From an uncultured bacterium (GTDB taxonomy: Bacteria > Cyanobacteriota > Vampirovibrionia > Gastranaerophilales > Gastranaerophilaceae), in assembly GCA_937894665.1 (NCBI GenBank), contig CALAWF010000059.1, positions 1-5,065 of the forward strand: a stretch of DNA of 5,065 bases. Direction: 5' to 3'. This document shows, piece by piece, positions 1 through 5,065 of the stretch; position 1 is the first letter of the stretch; each line of letters opens with the position of its first letter. The notes under the pieces are model-generated. The model was not told the DNA's origin, did not search any database, and saw nothing but the letters and a program-made list of their open reading frames with translations. The position numbers and the translations under genes were made by a program.

Positions 1-154
1 GAGATTTAAGAGTTTTAGCAGCAACACCAGTTCCTTCTCCGATTAAGCCCAACAAAACTTGTTCTGTACCAACAAAATTATGACCTAATCTTCGAGCTTC
101 TTCCTGAGCAAGCATTATAACTTTAATTGCTTTTTCTGTAAAACGTTCGAACAT
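1..154 (-). CDS. clpC: ATP-dependent Clp protease ATP-binding subunit ClpC, N-terminal fragment
   Basis: ClpC is a cytoplasmic AAA+ unfoldase of the Hsp100 family. It feeds damaged or adaptor-delivered proteins to the ClpP protease chamber. Only the first 51 codons are inside the window; the gene runs off the left edge. The visible residues form the start of the Clp N-terminal domain: MFERFTEKAIKVIMLAQEEA at 1-20, then RRLGHNFVGTEQ and LLGLIGEGTGVAA. This domain binds adaptors and substrates. The wording is very close to my memory of cyanobacterial and plastid ClpC, and less like ClpA or ClpB. The two ATPase domains lie outside the window, so completeness cannot be judged. The start is supported by AGGAG placed 6 nt before the ATG and by a consensus promoter about 23 nt upstream. 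The neighbour upstream on the same strand is the 104-residue unknown gene. No CIRCE-type element is visible in the leader. Confidence 0.9.
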   Translation of the reverse strand, partial: MFERFTEKAIKVIMLAQEEARRLGHNFVGTEQVLLGLIGEGTGVAAKTLKS

Positions 155-183
155 TTTTTACTCCTATCTCTTCTTATAGAAAA

Positions 184-212
184 ATTATATACAAAAAACG
201 AAAAAGTTTCAA
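184..212 (-). promoter_or_regulatory. Sigma-70-type promoter of clpC
   Basis: Read on the minus strand there is TTGAAA (207-212), a 17-bp spacer, and a perfect TATAAT (184-189). Transcription would begin near 177 and give a leader of about 23 nt before the clpC ATG at 154. It lies in the 108-bp gap after the small upstream gene, so clpC can be transcribed alone. This rests on consensus match and spacing only. Confidence 0.7.
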
Positions 213-262
213 GGTGTGAAGCGAATGTTAATACAAAACCGAGCAAAAATTATAAAATAAAA

Positions 263-577
263 TTACTTTAGACCTAAATCACGCAAAAAATGTTCATTAT
301 CAGACAAATCAAACAATTTTGACTCTTCAAAAGGGTCAATCACATCACCACAACGGAATAAATTATCCATAATCTGATTATGAGATAAATTTTCAGGATT
401 AGAAAGAACCAACTTTGTAAAATTTTTCACATCAGTTTTTCTTTCATACAAATTAAGGGCATGCTTTGAAAGATTTTTTAAAAACGGATTTTCAGTTTTT
501 TGAATCGGAGAAGATGCAAGAGAACACTTATTCTCCGCATTTTGAGCCTTCAATTGTTGAGCTAACTTTTTAAACAT
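263..577 (-). CDS. Small protein of unknown function encoded upstream of clpC (104 aa)
   Basis: I do not recognise this protein. It is soluble-looking, with no signal peptide, no membrane segment and only two cysteines (18 and 76). The N-terminal third is basic and polar (MFKKLAQQLKAQNAEN...), the middle (about 31-60) is helical-looking and Lys-rich, and the end (about 78-104) is acidic (DPFEES, then LSDNEHFLRDLGLK). An upstream in-frame ATG at 607 would give 114 residues, but that codon touches the -10 element at 599-604 and lies upstream of the expected transcript start. The ATG at 577 has GGGAG placed 5 nt before it and is preferred. The gene is co-directional with clpC, 108 bp ahead of it, and no hairpin terminator is visible between them, so read-through is possible. 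A role linked to ClpC is only a guess from position. Confidence 0.75.
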   Translation of the reverse strand: MFKKLAQQLKAQNAENKCSLASSPIQKTENPFLKNLSKHALNLYERKTDVKNFTKLVLSNPENLSHNQIMDNLFRCGDVIDPFEESKLFDLSDNEHFLRDLGLK

Positions 578-598
578 CACATCTCCCTTGCCAACAAT

Positions 599-626
599 AT
601 TATACATTATTATCCGAGGATTGCAA
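599..626 (-). promoter_or_regulatory. Promoter of the 104-aa gene
   Basis: On the minus strand TTGCAA (621-626), a 16-bp spacer and a perfect TATAAT (599-604). The predicted transcript starts near 592, leaving a very short leader of about 15 nt that still includes the GGGAG ribosome site. The position rules against the ATG at 607 as the start. The small inverted pair ATCC-GA-GGAT at 612-621 lies across the spacer and the edge of the -35 box. Confidence 0.6.
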
Positions 627-667
627 ATTTTTATCCCCTTACACTCTTATTTTAAAAAGTTAAGAAC

Positions 668-696
668 TTGATTATAAAATATCTTTAAACTAGAAT
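668..696 (+). promoter_or_regulatory. Promoter of serS
   Basis: TTGATT (668-673), a 17-bp spacer and TAGAAT (691-696), matching 4 of 6 and 5 of 6 consensus bases. Transcription would start near 703, giving a leader of about 27 nt. That leader is too short for a T-box or other riboswitch, and the start site lies after the in-frame ATG at 701, which supports the downstream start at 731. A short inverted repeat AAGTT-AAG-AACTT (657-669) touches the -35 box. Confidence 0.6.
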
Positions 697-730
697 AAAT
701 ATGCTGATTATAAACAGAAAAGAGGATAAA

Positions 731-1996
731 ATGCTTGATATTAAATTGATTAGAGAGAATCCGGAAAAGATTAATGAACTTTTAAAAAGAAGAAATCCAG
801 ATTTATCAATAGACGAAGTGATTGCTATTGACGAAGAAAGAAGAAAAATTCAAACAAAAGCCGACGAATTAAGAGCGAAAAGAAAATCGGAATCTCAAAA
901 AATCGGTTTGATGAAAAAAAATGGTGAAAACACCGATAAAATCCAAGAAGAAGTAAGATTTCTTGGAGATGAAATCAAAGAATTTGAAGAAAAACAAACA
1001 GAATTAGATGCAAAACAAAGAGATATTTTATTGCACATTCCGAACATTCCAGATGAAACAACTCCAATCGGAGCATCTGATGCTGATAACGTAGAAGTTT
1101 ACAAATGGGGCGAACCAAGAAAATTCGATTTTGAATTCAAAGCTCACTGGGATTTATGCGAAGAAAAAAATCTTGTAGATTTCGAACGTGGTGTTAAATT
1201 ATCTCAAAGCAGATTTACTTTATACAGAGGAAAAGGCTCAAGATTAGAAAGAGCTATCATCAACTTCTTCCTTGATTACCACACAGAACAACAAGGTTAT
1301 GAAGAAATCCTACCTCCATTTATGGCAAACTCTGCAACAATGACAGGTACAGGACAACTTCCAAAATTCGCAGAAGACATGTACAAATGCGAAAACGAAG
1401 ATTTGTACTTAATTCCAACAGCAGAAGTTCCTGTTACAAATATCTACTCAGGAGAAATTTTATCAGAAGAAGATTTGCCTAAATACATGACAGCTTACAC
1501 TCCATGTTTTAGACGGGAAGCAGGTTCTGCAGGTAAAGATACAAGAGGTTTAATCAGAGTTCACCAATTCAACAAAGTTGAACTTGTAAAACTTTGTACT
1601 CCGGAAACAAGTAAAGATGAACACGAAAAATTAACAGAAGATGCAGAAAAAATGTTGCAACTTCTTGAACTTCCATACAGAAGAGAAGCATTATCAACAG
1701 GAGATATTGGATTCTCTGCTAACAAATGTTGGGATTTGGAAGTTTGGATGCCTTCATATAATGCTTACAAAGAAATTTCTAGTTGTTCAAACTATGGCGA
1801 CTACCAAGCAAGAAGAGCAAACATCCGCTACAAAGAAAAAGCAACCGGCAAAACAAGATTTGTTCACACAATTAACGGTTCAGGTCTTGCAGTTGGCAGA
1901 ACGTTTGCTGCTATCGTTGAAAACTATCAACAAGCAGATGGAACAATTATCATTCCTGAAGTATTAAGAAAATACACAGGATTTGATAAAATCTAA
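731..1996 (+). CDS. serS: Seryl-tRNA synthetase (SerRS, class II)
   Basis: SerRS charges tRNA-Ser (and tRNA-Sec where present) with serine through a seryl-adenylate, in the cytoplasm. The 421-residue product has the usual bacterial length and layout. A charged antiparallel coiled-coil arm at about 28-100 contacts the long variable arm of tRNA-Ser. The class II catalytic core follows, with the serine-site loop PTAEVPVTN (229-237), motif 2 around CFRREAGSAGKDTRGLIRVH (259-278) and motif 3 GSGLAVGRTFAAIVEN (383-398) with its invariant Arg at 390. All key motifs are present and the frame is unbroken, so the enzyme should be active. An in-frame ATG at 701 would add ten residues. The ATG at 731 is chosen because it begins the family's typical MLDIKLIRENP, follows AGAGGA at good spacing, and lies downstream of the predicted transcript start. 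The gene stands alone, with its own promoter and terminator. Confidence 0.97.
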   Translation: MLDIKLIRENPEKINELLKRRNPDLSIDEVIAIDEERRKIQTKADELRAKRKSESQKIGLMKKNGENTDKIQEEVRFLGDEIKEFEEKQTELDAKQRDILLHIPNIPDETTPIGASDADNVEVYKWGEPRKFDFEFKAHWDLCEEKNLVDFERGVKLSQSRFTLYRGKGSRLERAIINFFLDYHTEQQGYEEILPPFMANSATMTGTGQLPKFAEDMYKCENEDLYLIPTAEVPVTNIYSGEILSEEDLPKYMTAYTPCFRREAGSAGKDTRGLIRVHQFNKVELVKLCTPETSKDEHEKLTEDAEKMLQLLELPYRREALSTGDIGFSANKCWDLEVWMPSYNAYKEISSCSNYGDYQARRANIRYKEKATGKTRFVHTINGSGLAVGRTFAAIVENYQQADGTIIIPEVLRKYTGFDKI

Positions 1997-2012
1997 AAAA
2001 GTTAAAATATAC

Positions 2013-2049
2013 AAAAAAGAACGAACAATTAAATTGTTCGTTCTTTTTT
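2013..2049. terminator. Bidirectional intrinsic terminator between serS and the 142-aa gene
   Basis: This is a perfect 37-bp palindrome: 18-bp arms around one central A (2031). The core GAACGAACAA pairs with TTGTTCGTTC; the realistic loop is TTAAA. The arm starts with six A and ends with six T, so each strand yields a hairpin followed by a U-run. It begins 16 bp after the serS stop and 24 bp after the stop of the convergent gene, as expected for a terminator shared by both. Confidence 0.92.
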
Positions 2050-2073
2050 AATACATTATTAAATCTCGCTAAA

Positions 2074-2502
2074 CTAGCAGCATTTAACAAATTTATCCAT
2101 TTTTGAATCAAAATCAGATGCAAGAACATCAACTTGAGCAGCTTGCGATCTGCCATTTTCAATCATATCAAGTTTAATCTTGTTTCTGCTTGCATCATCA
2201 ACCACATCAACAAGTCGATTTAAGAAATTAGAAATAGATTCATGCTTTCTCATTTCTACTTCAATTTTTCCTGCAATATATGCTTTAAGTCTATCTTGAT
2301 CTCTTGATTCATATGGGCTATGAGTTCTTATAAGAGATGTACTTGTCGGCGATCCATCAAGATAATGAATATATTTTTCACACGAAATAAAATCGCCCAA
2401 TTTACCACTTTTTTTCAACCCGCTTGAAATCAAATCACTTGCATTTGGGGTCATCTTAAAAGCTGTAAATCTAGGTGAATTCACATTATTAGTAACTTGC
2501 AT
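2074..2502 (-). CDS. Uncharacterised 142-aa protein, convergent with serS
   Basis: I do not recognise this protein. It has no signal peptide or membrane segment and appears soluble and mostly helical in the second half. The N-terminus (MQVTNNVNSPRFTAFKMTPN) is polar and contains a short PRFTAFKM stretch. Residues about 68-120 are charged and helix-like (RDQDRLKAYIAGKIEVEMRK and NFLNRLVDVVDD). The chain ends in two cysteines (141-142), with a third at 41. Expression signals are strong: AAAGGAG placed 5 nt before the ATG, a near-consensus promoter, and a shared terminator 24 bp after the TAG stop. These make a real, expressed gene very likely even without a known family. It is a single-gene unit, divergent from the helicase and convergent with serS. 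Its function is unknown. From memory, unverified, short proteins with an N-terminal 'F-x-A' motif recur in gut Gastranaerophilales genomes. Confidence 0.82.
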   Translation of the reverse strand: MQVTNNVNSPRFTAFKMTPNASDLISSGLKKSGKLGDFISCEKYIHYLDGSPTSTSLIRTHSPYESRDQDRLKAYIAGKIEVEMRKHESISNFLNRLVDVVDDASRNKIKLDMIENGRSQAAQVDVLASDFDSKMDKFVKCC

Positions 2503-2561
2503 TTTATCTCCTTTTAGAGTTTCAAAACTTGTAAACGAAAAATTTGATAGGGTCTAAATAA

Positions 2562-2628
2562 TTTATTTACAAAAATTTATATTACATAAGTAGCAATTTG
2601 TCAAATAATTTGTAAATAAAATTTACAA
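2562..2628. repeat. Inverted repeats built on TTGTAAA in the divergent promoter spacer
   Basis: A 12-bp perfect inverted pair, TTTATTTACAAA (2562-2573) and TTTGTAAATAAA (2609-2620), brackets the promoter of the 142-aa gene. The right arm also forms a tighter palindrome, TTGTAAAT-AAA-ATTTACAA (2610-2628). A fourth copy of the heptamer TTGTAAA lies in the leader at 2529-2535. The layout would suit a repressor or DNA-bending protein, but AT-rich spacers produce such matches by chance, so function is unproven. Confidence 0.5.
2576..2604 (-). promoter_or_regulatory. Strong promoter of the 142-aa gene
   Basis: On the minus strand a perfect TTGACA (2599-2604), a 17-bp spacer and TATAAA (2576-2581), 11 of 12 consensus bases. 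Transcription would begin near 2569 and leave a leader of about 67 nt, the longest in the window. Copies of TTGTAAA flank it on both sides: one at the expected start site (2566-2572) and one just upstream of the -35 box (2610-2616). Confidence 0.78.
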
Positions 2629-2650
2629 TAAAAGAAATTTTCCTTTTATC

Positions 2651-2679
2651 TTTAAATATCTTAAACAATATGTTATAAT
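2651..2679 (+). promoter_or_regulatory. Extended -10 promoter of the helicase gene
   Basis: A perfect TATAAT (2674-2679) preceded by TG plus one base (2671-2673), the extended -10 form, with a weak -35 TTTAAA (2651-2656) at 17 bp. The transcript would start near 2686, about 28 nt before the ATG at 2714. It is divergent from the promoter of the 142-aa gene, whose -35 box lies 46 bp away. Confidence 0.65.
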
Positions 2680-2713
2680 TATAAATAGAATAGCATTTAT
2701 AGGTAAAAAAAAG

Positions 2714-5002
2714 ATGAGTGAATTTCCATTTGAGCTGGATGATTTCCAAAAAGAAGCGTGTGAAATTATTGATAACGGAGAGAGTGTTGTTGTTTGTGCC
2801 CCAACAGGTGCAGGTAAAACTGTAATTGCCCAGCACGCAATCAACAATGCCCTAAAACAAGGCTGTAGAATTTTTTATACAACCCCACTAAAAGCATTAT
2901 CAAATCAAAAATTTTATGATTTTTGCGAACAGTACGGTTCAGATAAAGTGGGGCTTCTTACCGGAGACACCTCGATTAACAGAGCGGCTCAAATCGTCAT
3001 TATGACAACAGAAGTTTTTAGAAATATGCTATATGGCACAAACTTTGGAGCAGTTGCCGACAATTTGAAAGATGTTCGCTATGTTGTCCTTGACGAAGTT
3101 CACTATATGAATGATGAACAAAGAGGGACAGTTTGGGAAGAAAGTATAATTTACTGCCCTACAAATATTCAAATTATCGCTCTATCTGCAACAGTTGCAA
3201 ACTGTGATGAACTAACAAATTGGATTAACACCGTTCATTCAAAAACCAAACTTGTTAATACCGATTTCAGACCGGTACCGTTGAGATTTTTCTATTTTGA
3301 TAGTTCTCAACCTTATAAATTGCTTCCACTCCTAACTCCGGATGGAAAGCTCAATAACAAAATTAAGCCTGAAAAACCTCAGTGGGCAAGAGGGAAAGAC
3401 AGGCGTAAAAAAACATACGTTAAACAAATCATACAAAATTTGGCAGATAATGACATGTTACCTGCAATATATTTCACATTCTCAAGAAAAAAATGTGATG
3501 AACAAATGGAAAAATGTTCCGGACTTGGATTGAATACAAGAAAAGAGCAAGAAGAAATCAAAGCATTTATTGATGAATTTATTGTAGAGAACCCGCACCT
3601 TTACGGAAATAAGCATATTGAATACTTAATCCAAGGTGTAGCTTCTCACCATGCTGGACTATTACCGGCATGGAAAAACTTGGTAGAAAAACTTTTCCAA
3701 AAAGGACTTATCAAAGTTGTATTTGCAACAGAAACCCTTGCCGCAGGTATCAATATGCCGGCAAGATCAACTGTTATAAGTTCAACAAGCAAAAGAACCG
3801 ACTCCGGACACAGAATGCTTACTGCAAATGAATTTTTACAAATGTCCGGTAGAGCTGGACGTCGAGGAATGGATGAAGTCGGTTATGTTACAGTTGTTGG
3901 AACACCGTTCCAAACTCCAGATGAAGTAGCAGAACTTGTTCTAAGTGATTCTAACCCTCTTGAAAGTAAGTTTTCTCCAAGCTATTCAATGGTTCTAAAC
4001 CTACTACAAAGATTTAACCTTGAAGAATCAAAAGAACTTATCCTAAAGAGTTTCGGCTACTATTCATCTGATTACAGATTAAAACCAATATTATTCCAAT
4101 TGGAGCAATATGACAAAGAAATTGAAGAACGCTCTTTTGTTTGCCCAAGCAAATTGTCTGATGATAAAATGCTCGAATACGACAAATTAAGATTTTTGTA
4201 TGTTCAAAATAGGCAAACCTATAAAAAAATTGTTAAACAAGAAAAATCAAAACATCGTCCACTTTCACCGGAAGTTATTGAATTTGGAAAAAGAAATAAA
4301 GAAGAATTGCACAAACTTCAACAGTTTGCCTGCGATAACTGCAAAGTTTATAAAAAACACTCAAAAAATCTCGAAGTGCTAAAACGAATTGATTCCAAAA
4401 AGAAAAAATTACTCAAAGAAATTGAAAAACAAAAAGATATATACTGGAATAAATTTATGGCACACCGTGCGGTGTTAAAAGAATACGGATATATTCAAAA
4501 CGATTACCCTACAGAAAAAGGAAAAACAACTTCTCAAATTCGTTCTGAAAATGAACTGTATTTAGCAGAAATTATTTTCTCAGGAGTTCTAGAAAACTTA
4601 ACTCCATCACAACTAGCAGGAGTAATCTGTGCCTTAACAACAGAAGATTTGAGAATTGAAATTCCATATATTCCATTCTCAGAACCTGTTAGAAAAACGC
4701 TTAACCAAATCCGTAATATCAAACGTAAACTCGAAAAAGTTCAATCAAAATATGATATAGAAGCACCATTGTATATCAATCCATATTTCAGTTCTCTTAT
4801 TGAACTCTGGGTTGAAGGAGCAGAATGGGAAACAGTTTCAGAACAAATTGAAATTGGCGAAGGCGATATTGTAAGAGCGTTCAAACGAGTTGTTGATGTT
4901 TTAAGACAATTAACAACTATTGATAATATCCCAGAATCATTGGTATTCACGGCAAGAGAGGCGATAGAAAAAATCCAACGCCCTCCGGTAGATGTTGATT
5001 AA
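2714..5002 (+). CDS. Ski2-like DEVH-box RNA helicase with DSHCT domain (762 aa)
   Basis: This is a superfamily 2 helicase of the Ski2/Mtr4-like group, which unwinds RNA using ATP and is expected in cytoplasmic RNA processing or decay. Helicase motifs in order: Walker A APTGAGKT (29-36), Ia TTPLKAL (56-62), Ib region TGD and TTEVFRN (83-104), motif II DEVH (127-130), motif III SAT (158-160), FRPVPL (185-190), the HHAGLLP segment (312-318), motif V FATETLAAGINMPARS (337-352) and motif VI QMSGRAGRRG (376-385). A Lys-rich helical stretch follows (about 485-580), with a Cys/His group at 540, 543 and 549, and a DSHCT-like C-terminus (about 615-762) including ELWVEGAEW, EGDIVRAFKRVVDVLRQL and a final RPPVD. 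It is somewhat shorter than my memory of cyanobacterial homologues (near 900) and than plant ISE2. All ATPase residues are present. The ribosome site is weak (AGG 10 nt ahead), yet the ATG fits the family start. It has its own promoter, and I see no partner gene beside it. Confidence 0.94.
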   Translation: MSEFPFELDDFQKEACEIIDNGESVVVCAPTGAGKTVIAQHAINNALKQGCRIFYTTPLKALSNQKFYDFCEQYGSDKVGLLTGDTSINRAAQIVIMTTEVFRNMLYGTNFGAVADNLKDVRYVVLDEVHYMNDEQRGTVWEESIIYCPTNIQIIALSATVANCDELTNWINTVHSKTKLVNTDFRPVPLRFFYFDSSQPYKLLPLLTPDGKLNNKIKPEKPQWARGKDRRKKTYVKQIIQNLADNDMLPAIYFTFSRKKCDEQMEKCSGLGLNTRKEQEEIKAFIDEFIVENPHLYGNKHIEYLIQGVASHHAGLLPAWKNLVEKLFQKGLIKVVFATETLAAGINMPARSTVISSTSKRTDSGHRMLTANEFLQMSGRAGRRGMDEVGYVTVVGTPFQTPDEVAELVLSDSNPLESKFSPSYSMVLNLLQRFNLEESKELILKSFGYYSSDYRLKPILFQLEQYDKEIEERSFVCPSKLSDDKMLEYDKLRFLYVQNRQTYKKIVKQEKSKHRPLSPEVIEFGKRNKEELHKLQQFACDNCKVYKKHSKNLEVLKRIDSKKKKLLKEIEKQKDIYWNKFMAHRAVLKEYGYIQNDYPTEKGKTTSQIRSENELYLAEIIFSGVLENLTPSQLAGVICALTTEDLRIEIPYIPFSEPVRKTLNQIRNIKRKLEKVQSKYDIEAPLYINPYFSSLIELWVEGAEWETVSEQIEIGEGDIVRAFKRVVDVLRQLTTIDNIPESLVFTAREAIEKIQRPPVDVD

Positions 5003-5010
5003 TACCATCT

Positions 5011-5065
5011 CTACCATGGATAATCCTTCGGAATTTTCCAACCGTTGAGCTGGATTAATTTAGTA
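5011..5065 (-). CDS. Possible C-terminal end of a convergent gene
   Basis: On the minus strand one frame is open from the right edge to a TAG at 5011-5013 and reads TKLIQLNGWKIPKDYPW. The other two minus frames hit stops within the first 9 bases. The peptide looks protein-like (two Trp, charged and aromatic mix), and this short segment is less AT-rich than the spacers elsewhere, as coding DNA would be. If real, it converges on the helicase with only 8 bp between stops. Seventeen codons without a stop can occur by chance, so this is a weak call and no family can be named. Confidence 0.35.
   Translation of the reverse strand, partial: TKLIQLNGWKIPKDYPW

Noticed and set aside
155..262. CIRCE or CtsR-type heat-shock operator ahead of clpC
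   Set aside because: No TTAGCACTC/GAGTGCTAA pair and no tandem GGTCAAA-like heptads are visible in the leader or promoter.
701..730. Ten-residue N-terminal extension of SerRS from the ATG at 701
   Set aside because: The predicted transcript start (about 703) falls after this codon, no ribosome site precedes it, and the family-typical MLDIKLIREN begins at 731 behind AGAGGA.
697..730. T-box or other riboswitch controlling serS
   Set aside because: The predicted leader is only about 27 nt and the whole spacer has no specifier stem or antiterminator.
1641..1967. Open frame of 108 codons inside serS on the plus strand
   Set aside because: It lies wholly within the intact SerRS gene in another frame, and its Lys/Gln/Thr-rich product looks like a frame-shifted reading of AT-rich coding DNA.
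1950..2162. Minus-strand frame of 70 codons across the serS end and terminator
   Set aside because: It runs through the terminator palindrome and overlaps the well-supported 142-aa gene in another frame; the Phe-rich product is what A-tracts give on the opposite strand.
2582..2847. Minus-strand frames of 74-84 codons opposite the helicase start
   Set aside because: They overlap the helicase N-terminus and both divergent promoters, and give low-complexity Phe/Ile/Tyr/Lys products with no ribosome site.
3342..3561. Short frames of about 60 codons on both strands inside the helicase
   Set aside because: They are shadows of the helicase reading frame with no start signals; the same holds for those at 4200-4382, 4534-4722 and 4741-4950.
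5021..5036. Hairpin around TCCTTCGGA as a helicase terminator
   Set aside because: Only about three base pairs form and no T-run follows.
1..5065. Mobile element, CRISPR array, defence island or RNA gene
   Set aside because: No transposase, integrase, long direct repeats, regularly spaced repeats, tRNA-like cloverleaf or rRNA sequence was seen; the window is mainly housekeeping genes.

Overview
This window is about 5 kb of AT-rich chromosomal DNA (visibly well under 40% GC) with ordinary bacterial gene structure. The best lineage clue is the left-edge gene. Its first 51 residues read like the N-terminus of a cyanobacterial ClpC (opening MFERFTEKAIKVIMLAQEEA). The large helicase at the right is of the Ski2-like/DSHCT type common in cyanobacteria. 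Cyanobacterial-type proteins in such AT-rich DNA, beside small proteins I cannot place, suggest a non-photosynthetic cyanobacterial relative (Vampirovibrionia/Melainabacteria, perhaps gut Gastranaerophilales). That placement is inference from memory of the families and was not searched.

Layout, left to right. At 1-154 on the minus strand is the start of clpC, with a clear promoter at 184-212. At 263-577, also minus and just upstream of clpC, is a 104-residue protein of unknown function with its own promoter; no terminator is visible between the two. A 153-bp divergent spacer (578-730) holds back-to-back promoters for that gene and for serS. At 731-1996 on the plus strand is an intact seryl-tRNA synthetase gene. 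A perfect 37-bp palindrome at 2013-2049 serves as a two-way terminator between serS and the convergent gene at 2074-2502 (minus), which encodes a 142-residue unknown protein. A second divergent spacer (2503-2713) carries strong promoters in both directions and four copies of the heptamer TTGTAAA (either strand). At 2714-5002 on the plus strand is a 762-residue DEVH-box helicase. The last 63 bases may hold the tail of a minus-strand gene.

How the genes relate. Four of the genes can each be given their own sigma-70-type promoter with a 16- or 17-bp spacer, and the helicase has an extended -10 element; 5' leaders are short (about 15-70 nt). The window therefore looks like a set of single-gene transcription units, except that the 104-residue gene may read through into clpC. 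The recognisable genes cover protein quality control (ClpC), translation (SerRS) and RNA metabolism (helicase). I see no mobile element, CRISPR array, RNA gene or defence cluster. The most open points are the two small unknown proteins, the heptamer-rich spacer at 2521-2628, and a Cys/His cluster in the helicase.
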